Positions 10,254 to 21,908 of a stretch of DNA of 64,000 nt are shown piece by piece (positions within the stretch are counted from its first letter, which is position 1; each line of letters begins with the position of its first letter). The notes beneath the pieces were generated by a model that made no database searches, had not been told where the DNA came from, and saw nothing but the letters and a program-made list of their open reading frames with translations. Source of the DNA: Platynereis dumerilii (Eukaryota > Annelida > Polychaeta > Phyllodocida > Nereididae); NCBI GenBank assembly GCA_026936325.1, contig JAPTHN010000010.1:47590650-47654649 (forward strand), in the 5' to 3' direction. The position numbers and the translations under genes are program-made.

Positions 10254-12046
10254 GTGAAGAAAACAGACATTGATGCATTTGACATTTCTACAAAATGTGA
10301 AATTATCGCTCACTGACAGCATGATCCCACATTAAAACCATGTTATATTCCTTTTGTGATTTGATGATTCAGTAATTAATAGTTTTAAATACAGCTACTT
10401 CAAGTTATTTCTTAAAGTCAAGTATTTTACTAAGACTCGGCCAGTAATCAGGGAGGGTATATATGCCAGCCCCTGCAATAACGTAAACTTTTTATGAAAA
10501 ACTTGTGTTATTGTGGCTTAAAACACTCAATTGTTGTTATTTTTTAAATCAGGTTCTCCGGCAGATGGTAAGATATGCTTCTGATGATGTCAGTAACCTC
10601 GGAAGGACGAAACAAGTATTCACGGGCGATCGAGGAATCAACAAAGTCACTCTGCTGGGAAGAGCAGGCCGAGATTCAGAGGTCAGGGGCACAGAACAAA
10701 ACCCCGTCAGTCTCTTCCCCCTGGCGACATCACAATCATTCTTGAAACCAGATGGTAAGTTGAGAATCAGAGGTTGGGTGGAGAATAAGAGGGTGAGTTG
10801 AGAATAAGGGGGTGAGTTGAAAACAAGAGGGTGAGTTGAGAAAGAAGGTGAGTGGAGAATAAGAGGGTGAGTGGAGAATAAGAGGGTGAGTTGAGAATAA
10901 GAGGGTGAGTTGAGAATAAGAGGGTGAGGTGAGAAAAGGAGAGTGAGTGGAGAATAAAGCATTTGTTTGTTCAACACCTGAGCTTCAGCTTGGCTTCATC
11001 TGACCAAAGACCTAACAGAGATTCTGGGGAGATGACTTGTGCAGTTCCAAGATCATCATACTCAGCTGCCATTAAGCATTTTTGGCTCAAAACAGGCAAA
11101 AGTTCTGGGAAATTTCTACCACCCATCTTAACATGACACCGCAGGATATTGTAGTCTATATACATATTAATTATATTTTTCAGGAACGTATGAGCAAGTG
11201 ACAGAGTGGCACAGAATAGCTGTATTCCGACCAGGATTAAGAGACGTGGTGGCAGACAAAGTTAAGAAAGGGTAAGGCAAAGAGCTAGCTTTAAATTTCT
11301 GAATTGGTTTGAATTGTGGTCATTTATTTTGACTAAATTGACTGTGACTGTGAGCGATTAAAAATAAAATATACACCAGTTACCACTGATTAACCAAGGA
11401 GTTTGGGTAAATCTTGGCAAAGTAATTTAATTTCACGCAGCATTTTCTTTTCTCTTTTTTTTTCAGAGACAGAATCTATGTTAGTGGAATGATCAAGTAC
11501 AGTCAATATTCTCCGTCCGACAATGATCCTCCCGTGCAGTCCACCACCATAATTGCAGGTTGGTATTTGTTTGGTTATTGTAAATTATAAGATTTTATAA
11601 TAAAATATTCAATTAAATATTCATCATATAATGTCGAAATTGCTGGCTTAAATATTGTATTAAGGCGAGTGCATTTATTTCATGTGGATTTTAATTTGTT
11701 ACATCATGAATTAAGCCAGACTAAATAGAAAATACTAAATTCAGATTTTCACTGTAATGGCATTATGACTTACCTGTGTAAGCTGTCATCAATTCACTCT
11801 TCACGGGCATTGCTTCATGTAAAACTTTTTTGCGAGACTTTAAAAAAATTGTCAATTTTATTTGAAACACGGCCAGACTAAGAGCAGGCCATATTTTGAA
11901 AAAGTAAGAAATGGCACAAATTTTGTCCATCTCAAAACTTGACTCTTCAGTGAAATTAATTTCATTTCTGCATTTGATTTTCAGAGGATGTCATGATCGT
12001 AAGCAAAAAGGATAGTTCAACGAATATTGAAGAAATGGTCGATTAG
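10230..12046 (+). CDS. SSBP1: SSBP1, mitochondrial single-stranded DNA-binding protein (complete)
   Basis: Five coding exons (10230-10253, 10553-10754, 11184-11271, 11467-11558, 11985-12046), all GT-AG and phase-consistent, 468 nt for 155 aa (human 148). It is the nuclear-encoded mtSSB: a homotetrameric OB-fold protein that coats displaced single-stranded mtDNA and stimulates Twinkle and Pol gamma. Family blocks seen: VLRQ-VRYAS at the end of the targeting segment; [59 protein letters not shown]; acidic C-terminus. The short first exon (eight codons, MIGRQTFK) mirrors the human eight-residue MFRRPVLQ before VLRQ. Intron 2 begins with a minisatellite that includes the donor. Shares its promoter interval with BLTP3. 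Confidence 0.97.
10553..10754 (+). CDS. SSBP1: SSBP1 coding exon 2
   Basis: 202 nt after acceptor TTTTTTAAATCAG; starts [12 protein letters not shown] and ends KPD plus one base. Donor ATG|GTAAGT is the first unit of a 19-bp tandem array. Carries the first OB-fold strands. Confidence 0.95.
10755..10959. repeat. 19-bp minisatellite seeded on the SSBP1 intron-2 splice donor
   Basis: Eleven units, consensus GTGAGTTGAGAATAAGAGG; nine of 19 bp, units 5 and 11 of 17 bp. The first unit is GTAAGTTGAGAATCAGAGG, whose first six bases are the genuine exon-2 donor. Eight of the ten downstream units begin with a perfect GTGAGT, one with GTGAGG, and one has lost GT. The array therefore repeats the donor itself. 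Confidence 0.93.
11184..11271 (+). CDS. SSBP1: SSBP1 coding exon 3
   Basis: 88 nt, acceptor TTTTTCAG, donor GTAAGG. Encodes [20 protein letters not shown] and [22 protein letters not shown] is the most conserved animal mtSSB block. Confidence 0.96.
11467..11558 (+). CDS. SSBP1: SSBP1 coding exon 4
   Basis: 92 nt, acceptor TTTTTTTTCAG, donor GTTGGT. Encodes [20 protein letters not shown] and [10 protein letters not shown], the last OB-fold strands. Confidence 0.95.
11985..12046 (+). CDS. SSBP1: SSBP1 coding exon 5 and stop
   Basis: 62 nt after acceptor [29 protein letters not shown] then TAG (12044-12046). The acidic end matches the family. Confidence 0.94.
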
Positions 12047-12213
12047 TTTAGTACTCTTTTAATTTTAAAGTTAATTAAGACTCTCGTTATTTTTGTACTT
12101 ATTGCATAAGTAATATATACTTTGTACAGACGTGTAGATCTCTCTGTTCATTAATACAAGATGTTGAATATATTGTAGTATATGATATTTGCACTGTAAT
12201 ATATTGTATTGTA

Positions 12214-12219
12214 AATAAA
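12214..12219 (+). terminator. SSBP1: SSBP1 poly(A) signal AATAAA
   Basis: Canonical AATAAA 168 nt after the SSBP1 stop, followed by AT/GT-rich sequence. It overlaps a Pumilio-like TGTAAATA (12210-12217). Cleavage would be expected around 12230-12245. Confidence 0.8.
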
Positions 12220-12246
12220 TTTTTATGAAGTACTTATAAAAAGAAA

Positions 12247-13232
12247 TTTGAGTCAAGATTTATTGTTTATGGGGCGAATGAGCAGTGTTCATCTTCCATC
12301 TCAAAGATTCTTTCTGTGAAAATGTTAGTTCTACGTAACATGTGAATTTCATAGTCAATTCTGGATGCCTGACAGTTAAAAATATTAACTTCAACCAGAC
12401 CTCAAACTTCAGTTTGGCTTAGTTTTGCAGTGTCTGCCCTTCATTGAATTTGCTAGTGGTCCAAACGGACCAGTAGCTCTGATGACCTACTGGTCCGGGC
12501 ATATTCTTGCTGGTCCAAGTTATTTAGTCATACTTTTAGAGATGAGTCGGATGTTATAATTTTGTTTACTCAAACAATCAAAATTGTAAATTGATGCATG
12601 AATAACTCTGGTTAATCTATATACTTTCTGACAAAAAACATTAAATTTTTCTCCTAGTGACTTTAGTTTGATAATAACAGTATTATGCATCTAATCAAAG
12701 ATGACGTCATGGTTTTACTTGGTTTCCTAGCCTTTCATAATTGTGTTTTAGGGAGTAACCATTTATTTGTTCCATATATGACAAATTTTTAAACTTGGAG
12801 TAAGTATTTATATATAATCATATATAATCAGGTTTCTGAATTGGGTCAATTGTTGCTTAATTGCACTTGAGAAGACAGTGTCTACTTTGACAGGTCCATG
12901 AGGTCATCTCAATAGCACTTGACTTCATGGGGTAAAATTACCTTCAGAAGGTGTCAAAAGGAAGCTAGAACAGTCTGAATTGCAATCAGATGAGTTGATT
13001 GCCATAATGGCTATTAAGACTTCAAAAGCCTTGCTAATTGCTCTCTGTCTTAGCACGCAAATGACGCAAGTAGCCATTGGCCATAATAGGCATGCAGAAA
13101 GCTACTCGCCCAAACGGACCACTAGAGGTTGAATGCAACTCGCCCAGGCCCTTTTGAGGTCGTATTTGGCGACCGGGCGAGTGCCCAATGCGGACACTGG
13201 TTTTGTTGTTGCTCAAATTTGTGGACTACATT
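12247..13232. other. Intergenic region with GGACCAGTAG hairpin
   Basis: No gene recognised. At 12466-12497 an 11-bp inverted repeat (CGGACCAGTAG / CTACTGGTCCG, 10-nt loop) sits within further TGGTCC copies (12453-12515). Around 13060-13195 a second patch carries ACTCGCCC / GGGCGAGT arms. Both look like remnants of old repeats. Confidence 0.5.
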
Positions 13233-13240
13233 TGAGCACA

Positions 13241-14743
13241 CAGTGTCCCTTAAATTTTTTTAGGATTTTCGAAATGAAGCCCGAAAACTAAAAGTACACG
13301 ATTGTAGAGGAAGGTCAGGAGAACATTTTAAGACAAAAACGAAAAAATTCTATTGGGAGAATTTTGAGTAATGTCAATTTTAAGATTTTGGTTTATCACA
13401 CTCTAATTTTCATGCTGAAATCGGGTATAAAAAGTCAATAAATTTGGTAGAGTTAATTTACTGAGATGGATATTAATGAGAAAACATTATTTTTCAATTT
13501 CCATGACCATTGTGTCCATATTAGGTGTGTTTTGCCAAAAAATGGTGTACAGAGTGTGACAAACACTTTTGACTGTATGATATAGAAATAAGTACTTTTG
13601 CAGCCTTGTTGAATTGACTCTTTTGCACGTTTTGATCATTTTTACCTGATTTGAACTAGTTAAGCCTCATCATTGGTGGTTTTATAATGTTTTTGACCAA
13701 ATTTGATCTATGAAGTATTTCTATAGTCTATACTAGGTCTGTAAAATTTGTAGATTGCTGATGTCCCACAGGCAAGGAATATGATCTGGCAATATAACTG
13801 TTCATTAAAATATCATGAAGATGTCATGTAAATGTCAACAAAGTATCTGCATGTGTTCTACTTAGTGGATTATATAAATATTGGTTATCAGTAACATTGC
13901 CTTCATTAACACATTAATTCCAAGACAAATGCATTTGTAAATGGACTGACTCACACATCCAGACTGACTGAATATGCATGTGGGATCCTGGATAGCTTGA
14001 CAAGTTTTTCTGAAGTGTGATGTGATCCTAAAATGTATTTTGTATGGTTGATCATGTGTGCACAACATGTATAGCTAGACCAGGGAGCAATGATGAGACA
14101 AATTAAACAATTTACTGATTTCTAAGGCAAATTATTTCAAAGGGATATGAATTCATAAAGATCAGTCAACTTCAATGCCTTTTAGGTCTTCCATGATTTC
14201 GCATGTGGTGGGTAAATAAATTCTCGCTGATATATGACAGCAGAACATAGGACCACCATTTTAATGTAATTTCAGTAAAACCTCCATGAGACATACATAT
14301 GCAGGGTTTTATTAACTCAAGATCTGGTCTACATTTCTCAGAATGTACTATAGGAACAAAAGAGACTACTTTGCATTGATACAAAGTTGCTTATTACAAA
14401 GACATGCAGTCACATGTGTTTGTCACACTCTCTACACCATTTTTTGACAAAACTTGCCCAACATGAACACGATAGTCTTCGAAACTGAAGAATAATGTTT
14501 TCTCATTAATATATATCCCATTAAATTACCTCTCCCCAATTTATTGACTTTTTATACCCCGATTTCAGCATGAAAATGAGAGTGTGATAAACCAAAATCT
14601 TAAAATTGACATTACTCAAAATTCTCCCAATAGAATTTTTTCGTTTTTGTCTTAAAATGTTCTCCTAACCTTCCTCTACAATCATGCACTTTTAGTTTTC
14701 GGGCTTCATTTCGAAAATCCTAAAAAAAATTTAAGGGACACTG
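13241..14743. mobile_element. hAT-like foldback element, non-autonomous
   Basis: 1,503-bp element bounded by a perfect 8-bp target duplication TGAGCACA (13233-13240 and 14744-14751). Ends are CAGTGTCCC...GGGACACTG, fitting the hAT terminal pattern YARNG. The terminal inverted repeats are unusually long: about 340 bp (13241 to about 13585 against about 14400 to 14743) with scattered mismatches, so the single strand could fold into a large hairpin. The roughly 800-bp centre has no transposase-like frame. Arm divergence suggests an old copy. Confidence 0.85.
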
Positions 14744-14879
14744 TGAGCACAAATTATGAAGTTCAGCTAGAAGTTTGGTAGATTGCCACTGCCAGGATCA
14801 AATTGGGCTGCTTTGTTTGGCATTGCTGCATGTAAAAAGTGAGCTAATGTCTTCACCTTGTACCAGCCCCCTCTGTCAG

Positions 14880-17680
14880 AGTGCCCTCTCTAGGAGCCCC
14901 GCCTTAAAAAGTGTCCTCTCTCAGATCTTCCTCTCATGAAGCTCCCTCTCAAGAAGCAGCCTCTCAAGAAGCACCCTGTTAAGAAGCTCCCTCTCACGAA
15001 GCACCATCTCAAGAAGCACCCTCTCAAGAAGCACCCTCTCAAGAAGCTCCCTCTCAATAAGCACGCTCTCAAGAAGCACCCTCTCAAGAAGCTCCCTGTT
15101 AAGAAGCTCCCTCTCACGAAACACCATCTCAAGAAGCACCCTCTCAAGAAGCACCCTCTCAAGAAGCATCCTCTCAAGAAGCACCCTGTTAAGAAGTTCC
15201 CTCTCAAGAAGCACCATCTCAAGAAGCACCCTCTCAAGAAGCTCCCTCTCAATAAGCACGCTCTCAAGAAGCACCCTCTCAAGAAGCACCCTCTCAAGAA
15301 GCTCCCTCTCAATAAGCACGCTCTCAAGAAGCACGCTCTCAAGAAGCATCCTCTCAAGAAGCACCCTCTCAAGAAGCACCCTCTCAAGAAGCTCCCTCTC
15401 AAGAAGCTCCCTCTAAGAAGCAACCGCTCGAGAAGCAACCTCTCAAGAAGCATCCTCTCAACAAGCACCCTCTCAAGAAGCACCCTCTCAAGCAGCATCC
15501 TCTCAAGAAGCATCCTCTCAAGAAGCATCCTTTCAATAAGCACCCTCTCAAGAAGCATCCTCTCTATAAGCACCCTCTCAAGAAGCTCCCTCTCAAGAAG
15601 CACTCGCTCAAGAAGCACTCTCTCAAGAAGCACCCTCTCAAGCAGCACCCTCTTAAGAAGCTCCGTCTCAAGAAGCTCCCTCTCAAGCAGCACCCTCTTA
15701 AGAAACTCCCTCTCAATAAGCACTCTCTCAAGTAGCACCCTCTGAAGAAGCACCCTCTCAAGAGCTCCCTCTCAAGAATCACCCTCTCAAGAAGCTACTT
15801 CTTCAGAAGCACCCTCTCAAGAAGCACCCTCTCAAGAAGCTCCCTCTCAAGAAGCACCCTCTCAAGAAGCACCCTCTCAAGAAACACCCTCTCAAGAAGC
15901 ACCCTGTCAAGAAGCTTCCTCTCAAGAAGCACCCTGTCAAGAAGCACCCTGTCAAGAAGCTTCCTCTCAAGAATCACCCTCTCAAGCGGCACCCTCTCAA
16001 GTGGTACCCTCTCAAGAAGCACCCTCCCAAGAAACACCCTCTCATGAAAAACTCCCTCTCACGAAAAACTCCCTCTCAAGAAGCACCCTCTCAAGATGCT
16101 CCCTCTCAAGAAGCACCCTCTCAAGAAGCACCCTCTCAAGATTCTCCCTCTCAAGAAGCTCCCTCTCAAGAAGCTCCCTCTCAAGAAGCACCCTCTCAAG
16201 AAGCACCCTCTCAAGAAGCTCCCTCTCAAGAAGCACCCTCTCAAGAAGCACCCTCCCAAGAAGCTCCCTCTCAAGAAGCTCCCTCTCAAGAAGCACCCTC
16301 TCAAGAAGCACCCTCTCAAGAAGCTCCCTCTCAAGAAGCTCCCTCTCAAGAAGCACCCTCTCAAGAAGCTCCCTCTCAAGAAGCTCCCTCTAAAGAAGCT
16401 CCCTCTCAAGAAGCACCCTCTCAAGAAGCAAGTGCTATCTCAAGAAGCTCCCTCTCCAGAAGCACCCTTTGAAGAAGCTCCCTCTCAAGAAGCACCCTCT
16501 CAAGAAGCTCCCTCCCAAGAAGCACCCTCTCATGAAAAACTTCCTCTCAAGAAGCAGCCTGTCAAGATGCTCCCTCTCAAGAAGCACCCTCTCAAGAAGC
16601 ACCAGCTCAAGATTCTCCCTCTCAAGAAGCACCCTCTCAAGAAGCTCCCTCTCAAGAAGCACCCTTTCAAGAAGCATCATCTCAAGAGGCACCCTCTCAA
16701 GCGGCACCCTCTCAAGTGGTACCCTCTCAAGAGGCACCCTCTCAAGAAGCACCCTCTCAAGAAGCACCCTCCCAAGAAACACCCTCTCATGAAAAACTCC
16801 CTCTCAAGAAGCACTCTCTCAAGATGCTCCCTCTCAAGAAGCACCCTCTCAAGAAGCACCCTCTCAAGAAGCTCCCTCTCAAGAGGCACCCTGTCAAGAA
16901 GCTCCCTGTCAAGAAGCACCCTGTCAAGAAGCTTCCTCTCAAGAAGCACCCTCTCAAGAGCTCCCTCTCAAGAATCAACCTCTCAAGAGGCACCCTGTCA
17001 AGAAGCTCCCTGTCAAGAAGCACCCTCTCAAGAAGCACCCTCTCAAGAAGCTCCCTCTCAAGAAGCTCTCTCTCAAGAAGCACCCTCTAAAGAAGCACCC
17101 TTTCAAGAAGCATTCTCTCAAGAGGCACCCTCTCAAGCGGCACCCTCTCAAGTGGTACCCTCTCAAGAAGCACCCTCTAAAGAAGCACCCTCTCAAGAAG
17201 CTCCCTCTCAAGAAGCTCCCTCTCAAGAAGCACCCTCTAAAGAAGCACCCTCTAAAGAAGCACCCTCTAAAGAAGCACCCTCTAAAGAAGCACCCTCTCA
17301 AGAAGCTCCCTCTCAAGAAGCTCCCTCTCAAGAAGCACCCTCTAAAGAAGCACCCTTTCATGAAGCTCCCTCTCAAGAAGCTCCCTCTCAAGAAGCACCC
17401 TATCAAGAAGCTCCCTCTCAAGAAGCTCCCTCTCAAGAAGCACCCTCTCAAGAAGCACCCTTTCAAGAAGCTCCCTCTCAAGAAGCTCCCTCTCAAGAAG
17501 CACCCTCTAAAGAAGCACCCTTTCAAGAAGCTCCCTCTCAAGAAGCTCCCTCTCAAGAAGCACCCTCTAAAGAAGCACCCTCTCAAGAAGCTCCCTCTCA
17601 AGAAGCACCCTCTCAAGTAGCACCCTCTCTGGGTAGCTTCCTCTCTAAAATTGCCTTCTCTAGGATTGTCCTTTCAAGAA
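14880..17680. repeat. 15-bp minisatellite block (CTCTCAAGAAGCACC), 2.8 kb
   Basis: About 180 units of CTCTCAAGAAGCACC and the variant ending CTCC; cleanest from 14940 to 17620, decaying at both ends. A 60-bp higher-order unit (four monomers) is visible at 17341-17580, where 17461-17520 and 17521-17580 are identical. Longer blocks recur: CTCTCATGAAAAACT near 16040, 16530 and 16788, and CTCAAGTGGTACCCT near 15998, 16708 and 17148. Long open frames on all frames of both strands (up to 531 codons, plus) follow from the 15-bp period and are not evidence of a gene. Confidence 0.97.
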
Positions 17681-19904
17681 GCATAAACTAAAGTGCCCTT
17701 TCGAAAGAGGATGCCGTTTGGCAGGATGGATGGATGGATCGAGTAGAGGCCAGGCAATTTGTTACTCTCACAGTGGAAGAACGTGCATACATAATGTCAC
17801 GTGTATATAACCTTTACCTTAAAGATTGTGAGGCAGAAAAAAGACTCAAGACCATTTATATTTGTACATATACATTTATTTGTAGGATTGAGACCAATAT
17901 CATTTCTTTTCAAAAACACTTGGTTTGATGAAATTGCTATAAATTATTGTAATCAACCATTTCGTTTATAACCCCGATTATCAATGATTAGAAAATTTAC
18001 AACATACCTTATTGGAATGTCAATATAACTTGAAAATGCAATTATGAGAAGCAGACATTTAAATCATTTCTGAAATTTTCAGTTAAATTCATTCAAACCT
18101 TGACAAATTTACAATGTTTTAAAATGTTTCAATTATGAAATATCGGAAAATTCTTCATGGTAATTCACTTAATTCAGAGAATATGAAATACATATTAAGG
18201 ACATGCAGGAAGACTATGTTTTTAAAGTCTCATAACAAAAAAAATCTACATTTTATTAAATTAAATCAAATGAAGAAATTCATTCAAGACTGCAAGGAAG
18301 TGACTTGAGAGCTTATCCCCAGAAAAGCTGCAATGGATCAAATATATATAACAAAAAGTCGAAACTGCAAAAACATTTCTTTGAAGCTGAGCTGATATTT
18401 ACAAACATCATGGCACTAAATAAATTCACTAAATAAAATCACTAATTCAGATTCATTAGATAATAGATGTCACCTAACTAAGTCCAGTCCTAGAACTGCT
18501 ATTATAATATCTCAAATTTAAACTTCTAATGAGTTATGTATATATATTTTAGACACTCTTGACAATATTTTCGAATCATCAGATAAAGATTCTTTAAAGA
18601 AACTAACAGAAAGACCCTCCCAATGAAATTCCGAAGTTGGCTACTGAATAAACTTCGTAATCTTTACGATTTGCCTTTTTTCTGCACAACGACATAAGTT
18701 TAATAAACTTTAATTTAACAGACTCTCCTACTCTTGTTAACAGAACTATGAATTAAAACTATATTCTTTTAATGATCTATGAGTCAACGACTGTTGATTT
18801 ATTCTACAGACTTATGCAGGATATACAGCATTCTACTTAAGAAGTGCAAAGAGTTAATTGGCATGGATGAAACGTTATGTATCACAGAATATCATACTCC
18901 TAATTTAAGTATAGCTATGCTAGAAAAGAGTAATTGGACTACTGATATAGTAGTACTGATAGTAGAAGTAATAGTGGGAGAGCCAATCCATAGAAACAGT
19001 TCATCCAACGGTGGCGCCGTTACGATCGTATTAAAGAACTAGAAAATGACTTATGCTCGTATACCATTGTATTTAATTTATAAACTAAATTTGAAGTCAT
19101 TTTCTTTGGCAAGTCGGAAAACGATAATTGGCTGGTATTTTTGTGGTTAGCCCGTAGAAAATCAGAAGTGGCTGAAAGGGGGAGCCACCATGCATGGGCA
19201 TAGAATATTAGAGTGCCACCTGCTGAGTGAAAGGAACCTATGGTTTAGCTCTTGTTGTGAGGTACTGTCGTACCAGAACATTATGAACCCACTAGTTACT
19301 ACAGAATGATAACATTGAGCAATAGCAGTACTTTAGGCATTGATTTAGCAAGGAATTCACCAATTTGAATTCTTGCATTAGTTATAGGTATTTTCCATTC
19401 AAATACATCCTAGATTCCGATTTTTGAATGGTAAATTTGAATTCTTCAATTTCATTCCATGGACAGCCACATCACAATTAGAATGTTTCTGTCTTGCAAC
19501 TTCTAATTTTCAACAGCAAAGGATCATCTTTCATCTGGGAGAATCAGATCTTAGTATGATAATGAAAATGGCTTGTTCCAAAATGGCCGCCAATCAGACG
19601 TAGTAATACACTTCTATCAAAATTCAAAAATTCAATAGATCGAACTGTTAAAAAGCTCAGTACTCATACAGCGTAGACTATGAAAGTTCTGACTGTGTAG
19701 TGATAAACGGTATTATTTAATACTAAGATATTCAATACATCACTAGATCATGACGATGACATTTATGAAAATATTTAAAATGGTAACAATCCCTTTCTGC
19801 AGTTTGAACATTTCACTTGTCAGCGACATATTTTTGCAGTTTTTATGATTGGCTTTTGTATTTGTAATTCACTTGACATATCAACCAAGAGAACCACTGC
19901 TTGA

Positions 19905-20050
19905 ACACGGATGTCCAACAACAAAGTTCCAAGTTGAACAACCAAGGCAGACAACAAAGTTGAACAACGAAGTTGAACAACAAAGTTCTAAGTTGAACAA
20001 CAAAGTTCCAAGTTGAACAACAAAGTTCCAAGTTGAACAACCAAGTTAGA
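19905..20050. repeat. 20-bp minisatellite (AACAACAAAGTTCCAAGTTG)
   Basis: About seven imperfect units built on CAACAAAGTTCCAAGTTGAA with partial units. Minus frame LCCSTWNFVVQL is a repeat artefact. Confidence 0.85.
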
Positions 20051-21824
20051 CAAAATGTTTAACATCCAAGTTGCATGACTAAATTTAACAAAAAAGTTGA
20101 ATAAGACGTACAGTTAATAACTACAGGCGTCAAAGTGCCCCGCAGTATTAGTATATGCATTTTAACATTGCAGGAACTGTATCGCGATGATACTATAATA
20201 TTTCTAAACATACTTCAATCAATTTTAATTCAATAAACGATTCAATTTAGGTCAATTATCTATCACTACCTCTGTACATGTTAAATCATGTCAAATCTCT
20301 GTACACAATCAAACGCATGTACATCAATCCATCGAACATTATGTACTCAAATTCCTACTCGGTATACTGTACAATTTGTGCTCTGTACATATACTATATA
20401 ATATAATATGATATACTACCGCAAATTAAGTGAACAGTAACACGTTCAAATGTTCTCACTGAAATTCCAATGTTTCCATAGCAACCAGCACCATGACAAC
20501 AGAATCATATACAAATATGTAATTAAACTGCATTATATATATATCTATATATATTGCAAACTTTAAAACAGAATCCCAGTGCCATACTACTAGTTGTAGT
20601 TCAAAAATTCATGAAAAGTGGCACGAATCGAAAATTGCATATATGATACGTTCAATTGAAAGTAGAAACAGCAAAATGCAAATGGATATATAAGTAAGAC
20701 CCACTAAGAGTCCTAACTTAGCTATGACATGACGAGGGTCCAGGTAATACATTTATAGGATGCTGTAACACCAATTAATAGTTGGCGCCTGCATTGCTAA
20801 TTAACAGCAAGTCAAGACTTGTTTACAAGACCAAAACCTTAAATTCATCAAATAATATTAAACTTTAGAAATCTAACAATAATATAAAACATTACGAATT
20901 ATCCAAAAAAATATATAATAATAAATTCTAACACTTCAAATTGCAACAAATAGCTTAGTAAGTTCAAAGATTAAAAAAATAACAAAAGCACCCTAAATCT
21001 TAAAAATGTGGCTAAGTAAAAAAAAATATTAATGATACATAGCAAGTATTTAATATTCTCATAGCATCTAAATTAACAACAAATTAATGAGAAATCAAAG
21101 AACAAAATCAAATTAAACATTGATTATTAATAGTAGACATTACTAGACAATTCAAGTAACGGCTGCCAAGTAAATTCAAAGACTTGAGCAGAATTTTAAG
21201 CTGCTACTTAAAACAATCCTTTCATGAATAAAGACCAATTGGTAGAGACTATAGAGAGAGTTCCTTGGCCAGAAATAACTTACTTAATATAGCATTAAGA
21301 TGGTAATTAAGATAGTAAAGAGATACAGTGACAATCTTGATAGGACCTGCCCCGAATCGGCCGACTACAGCTACATTGCAGAAGCAGACTTGGCTTTTTA
21401 GAGAAGTAATCCATATGGAATCAGTTCTTAGAACTAAATCAACAAGAAATCCTTAAGAAATCAATCAGTTATCTGATAAATGAAAGTTAAATGAAACTGC
21501 ATGTTCCATATGCCACGGCAGATTTTGAACAGCACATTTGGAAATGAATCGCATCCATATATCCACATTGTATCCAGCCCGAGGCAGATCTATGAAGAAC
21601 GGATAGATCTGCCGACTGCAGTCTCAAAACAAGCTTGGGCAGTCTTTAAAATCGACTGTCTCTTAAGTCCGATGTTAAAAGTAACGTCTCTGAAGTTCAT
21701 GCATATTCACCTATTAATCGCACTATGAAAGACGAGTAATTTTCCAGGTCTCACTATTTTAACTCAGCTATGACTCAGCACAGCTTGCGGCATTTAGAGC
21801 CTAGATGATTTTATTTATGACACT

Positions 21825-21908
21825 TGAGTCGTATTTTAAAAGAGTCTTGAGTCGTATTCAGAGTCTTAAGTCATATTAAGAGTCTTGAGTCGTATTAAGA
21901 GTCTTGAT
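21825..21908. repeat. Short tandem repeat (AGAGTCTTGAGTCGTATTA)
   Basis: About four units of roughly 19 bp with small indels. No coding meaning seen. Confidence 0.8.

Noticed and set aside
10549-10977. 142-codon minus frame opposite SSBP1 exon 2 (PLILNSP repeats)
   Set aside because: Shadow of the exon and the 19-bp array on the opposite strand.
14890-15753. 287-codon minus-strand frame of LLERV repeats
   Set aside because: Same minisatellite artefact.
16096-17691. 531-codon plus-strand open frame (PLKKH / SQEAP repeats)
   Set aside because: Lies wholly in the 15-bp minisatellite; several other frames on both strands are equally open, with no start context, splice sites or codon pattern suggesting a gene.
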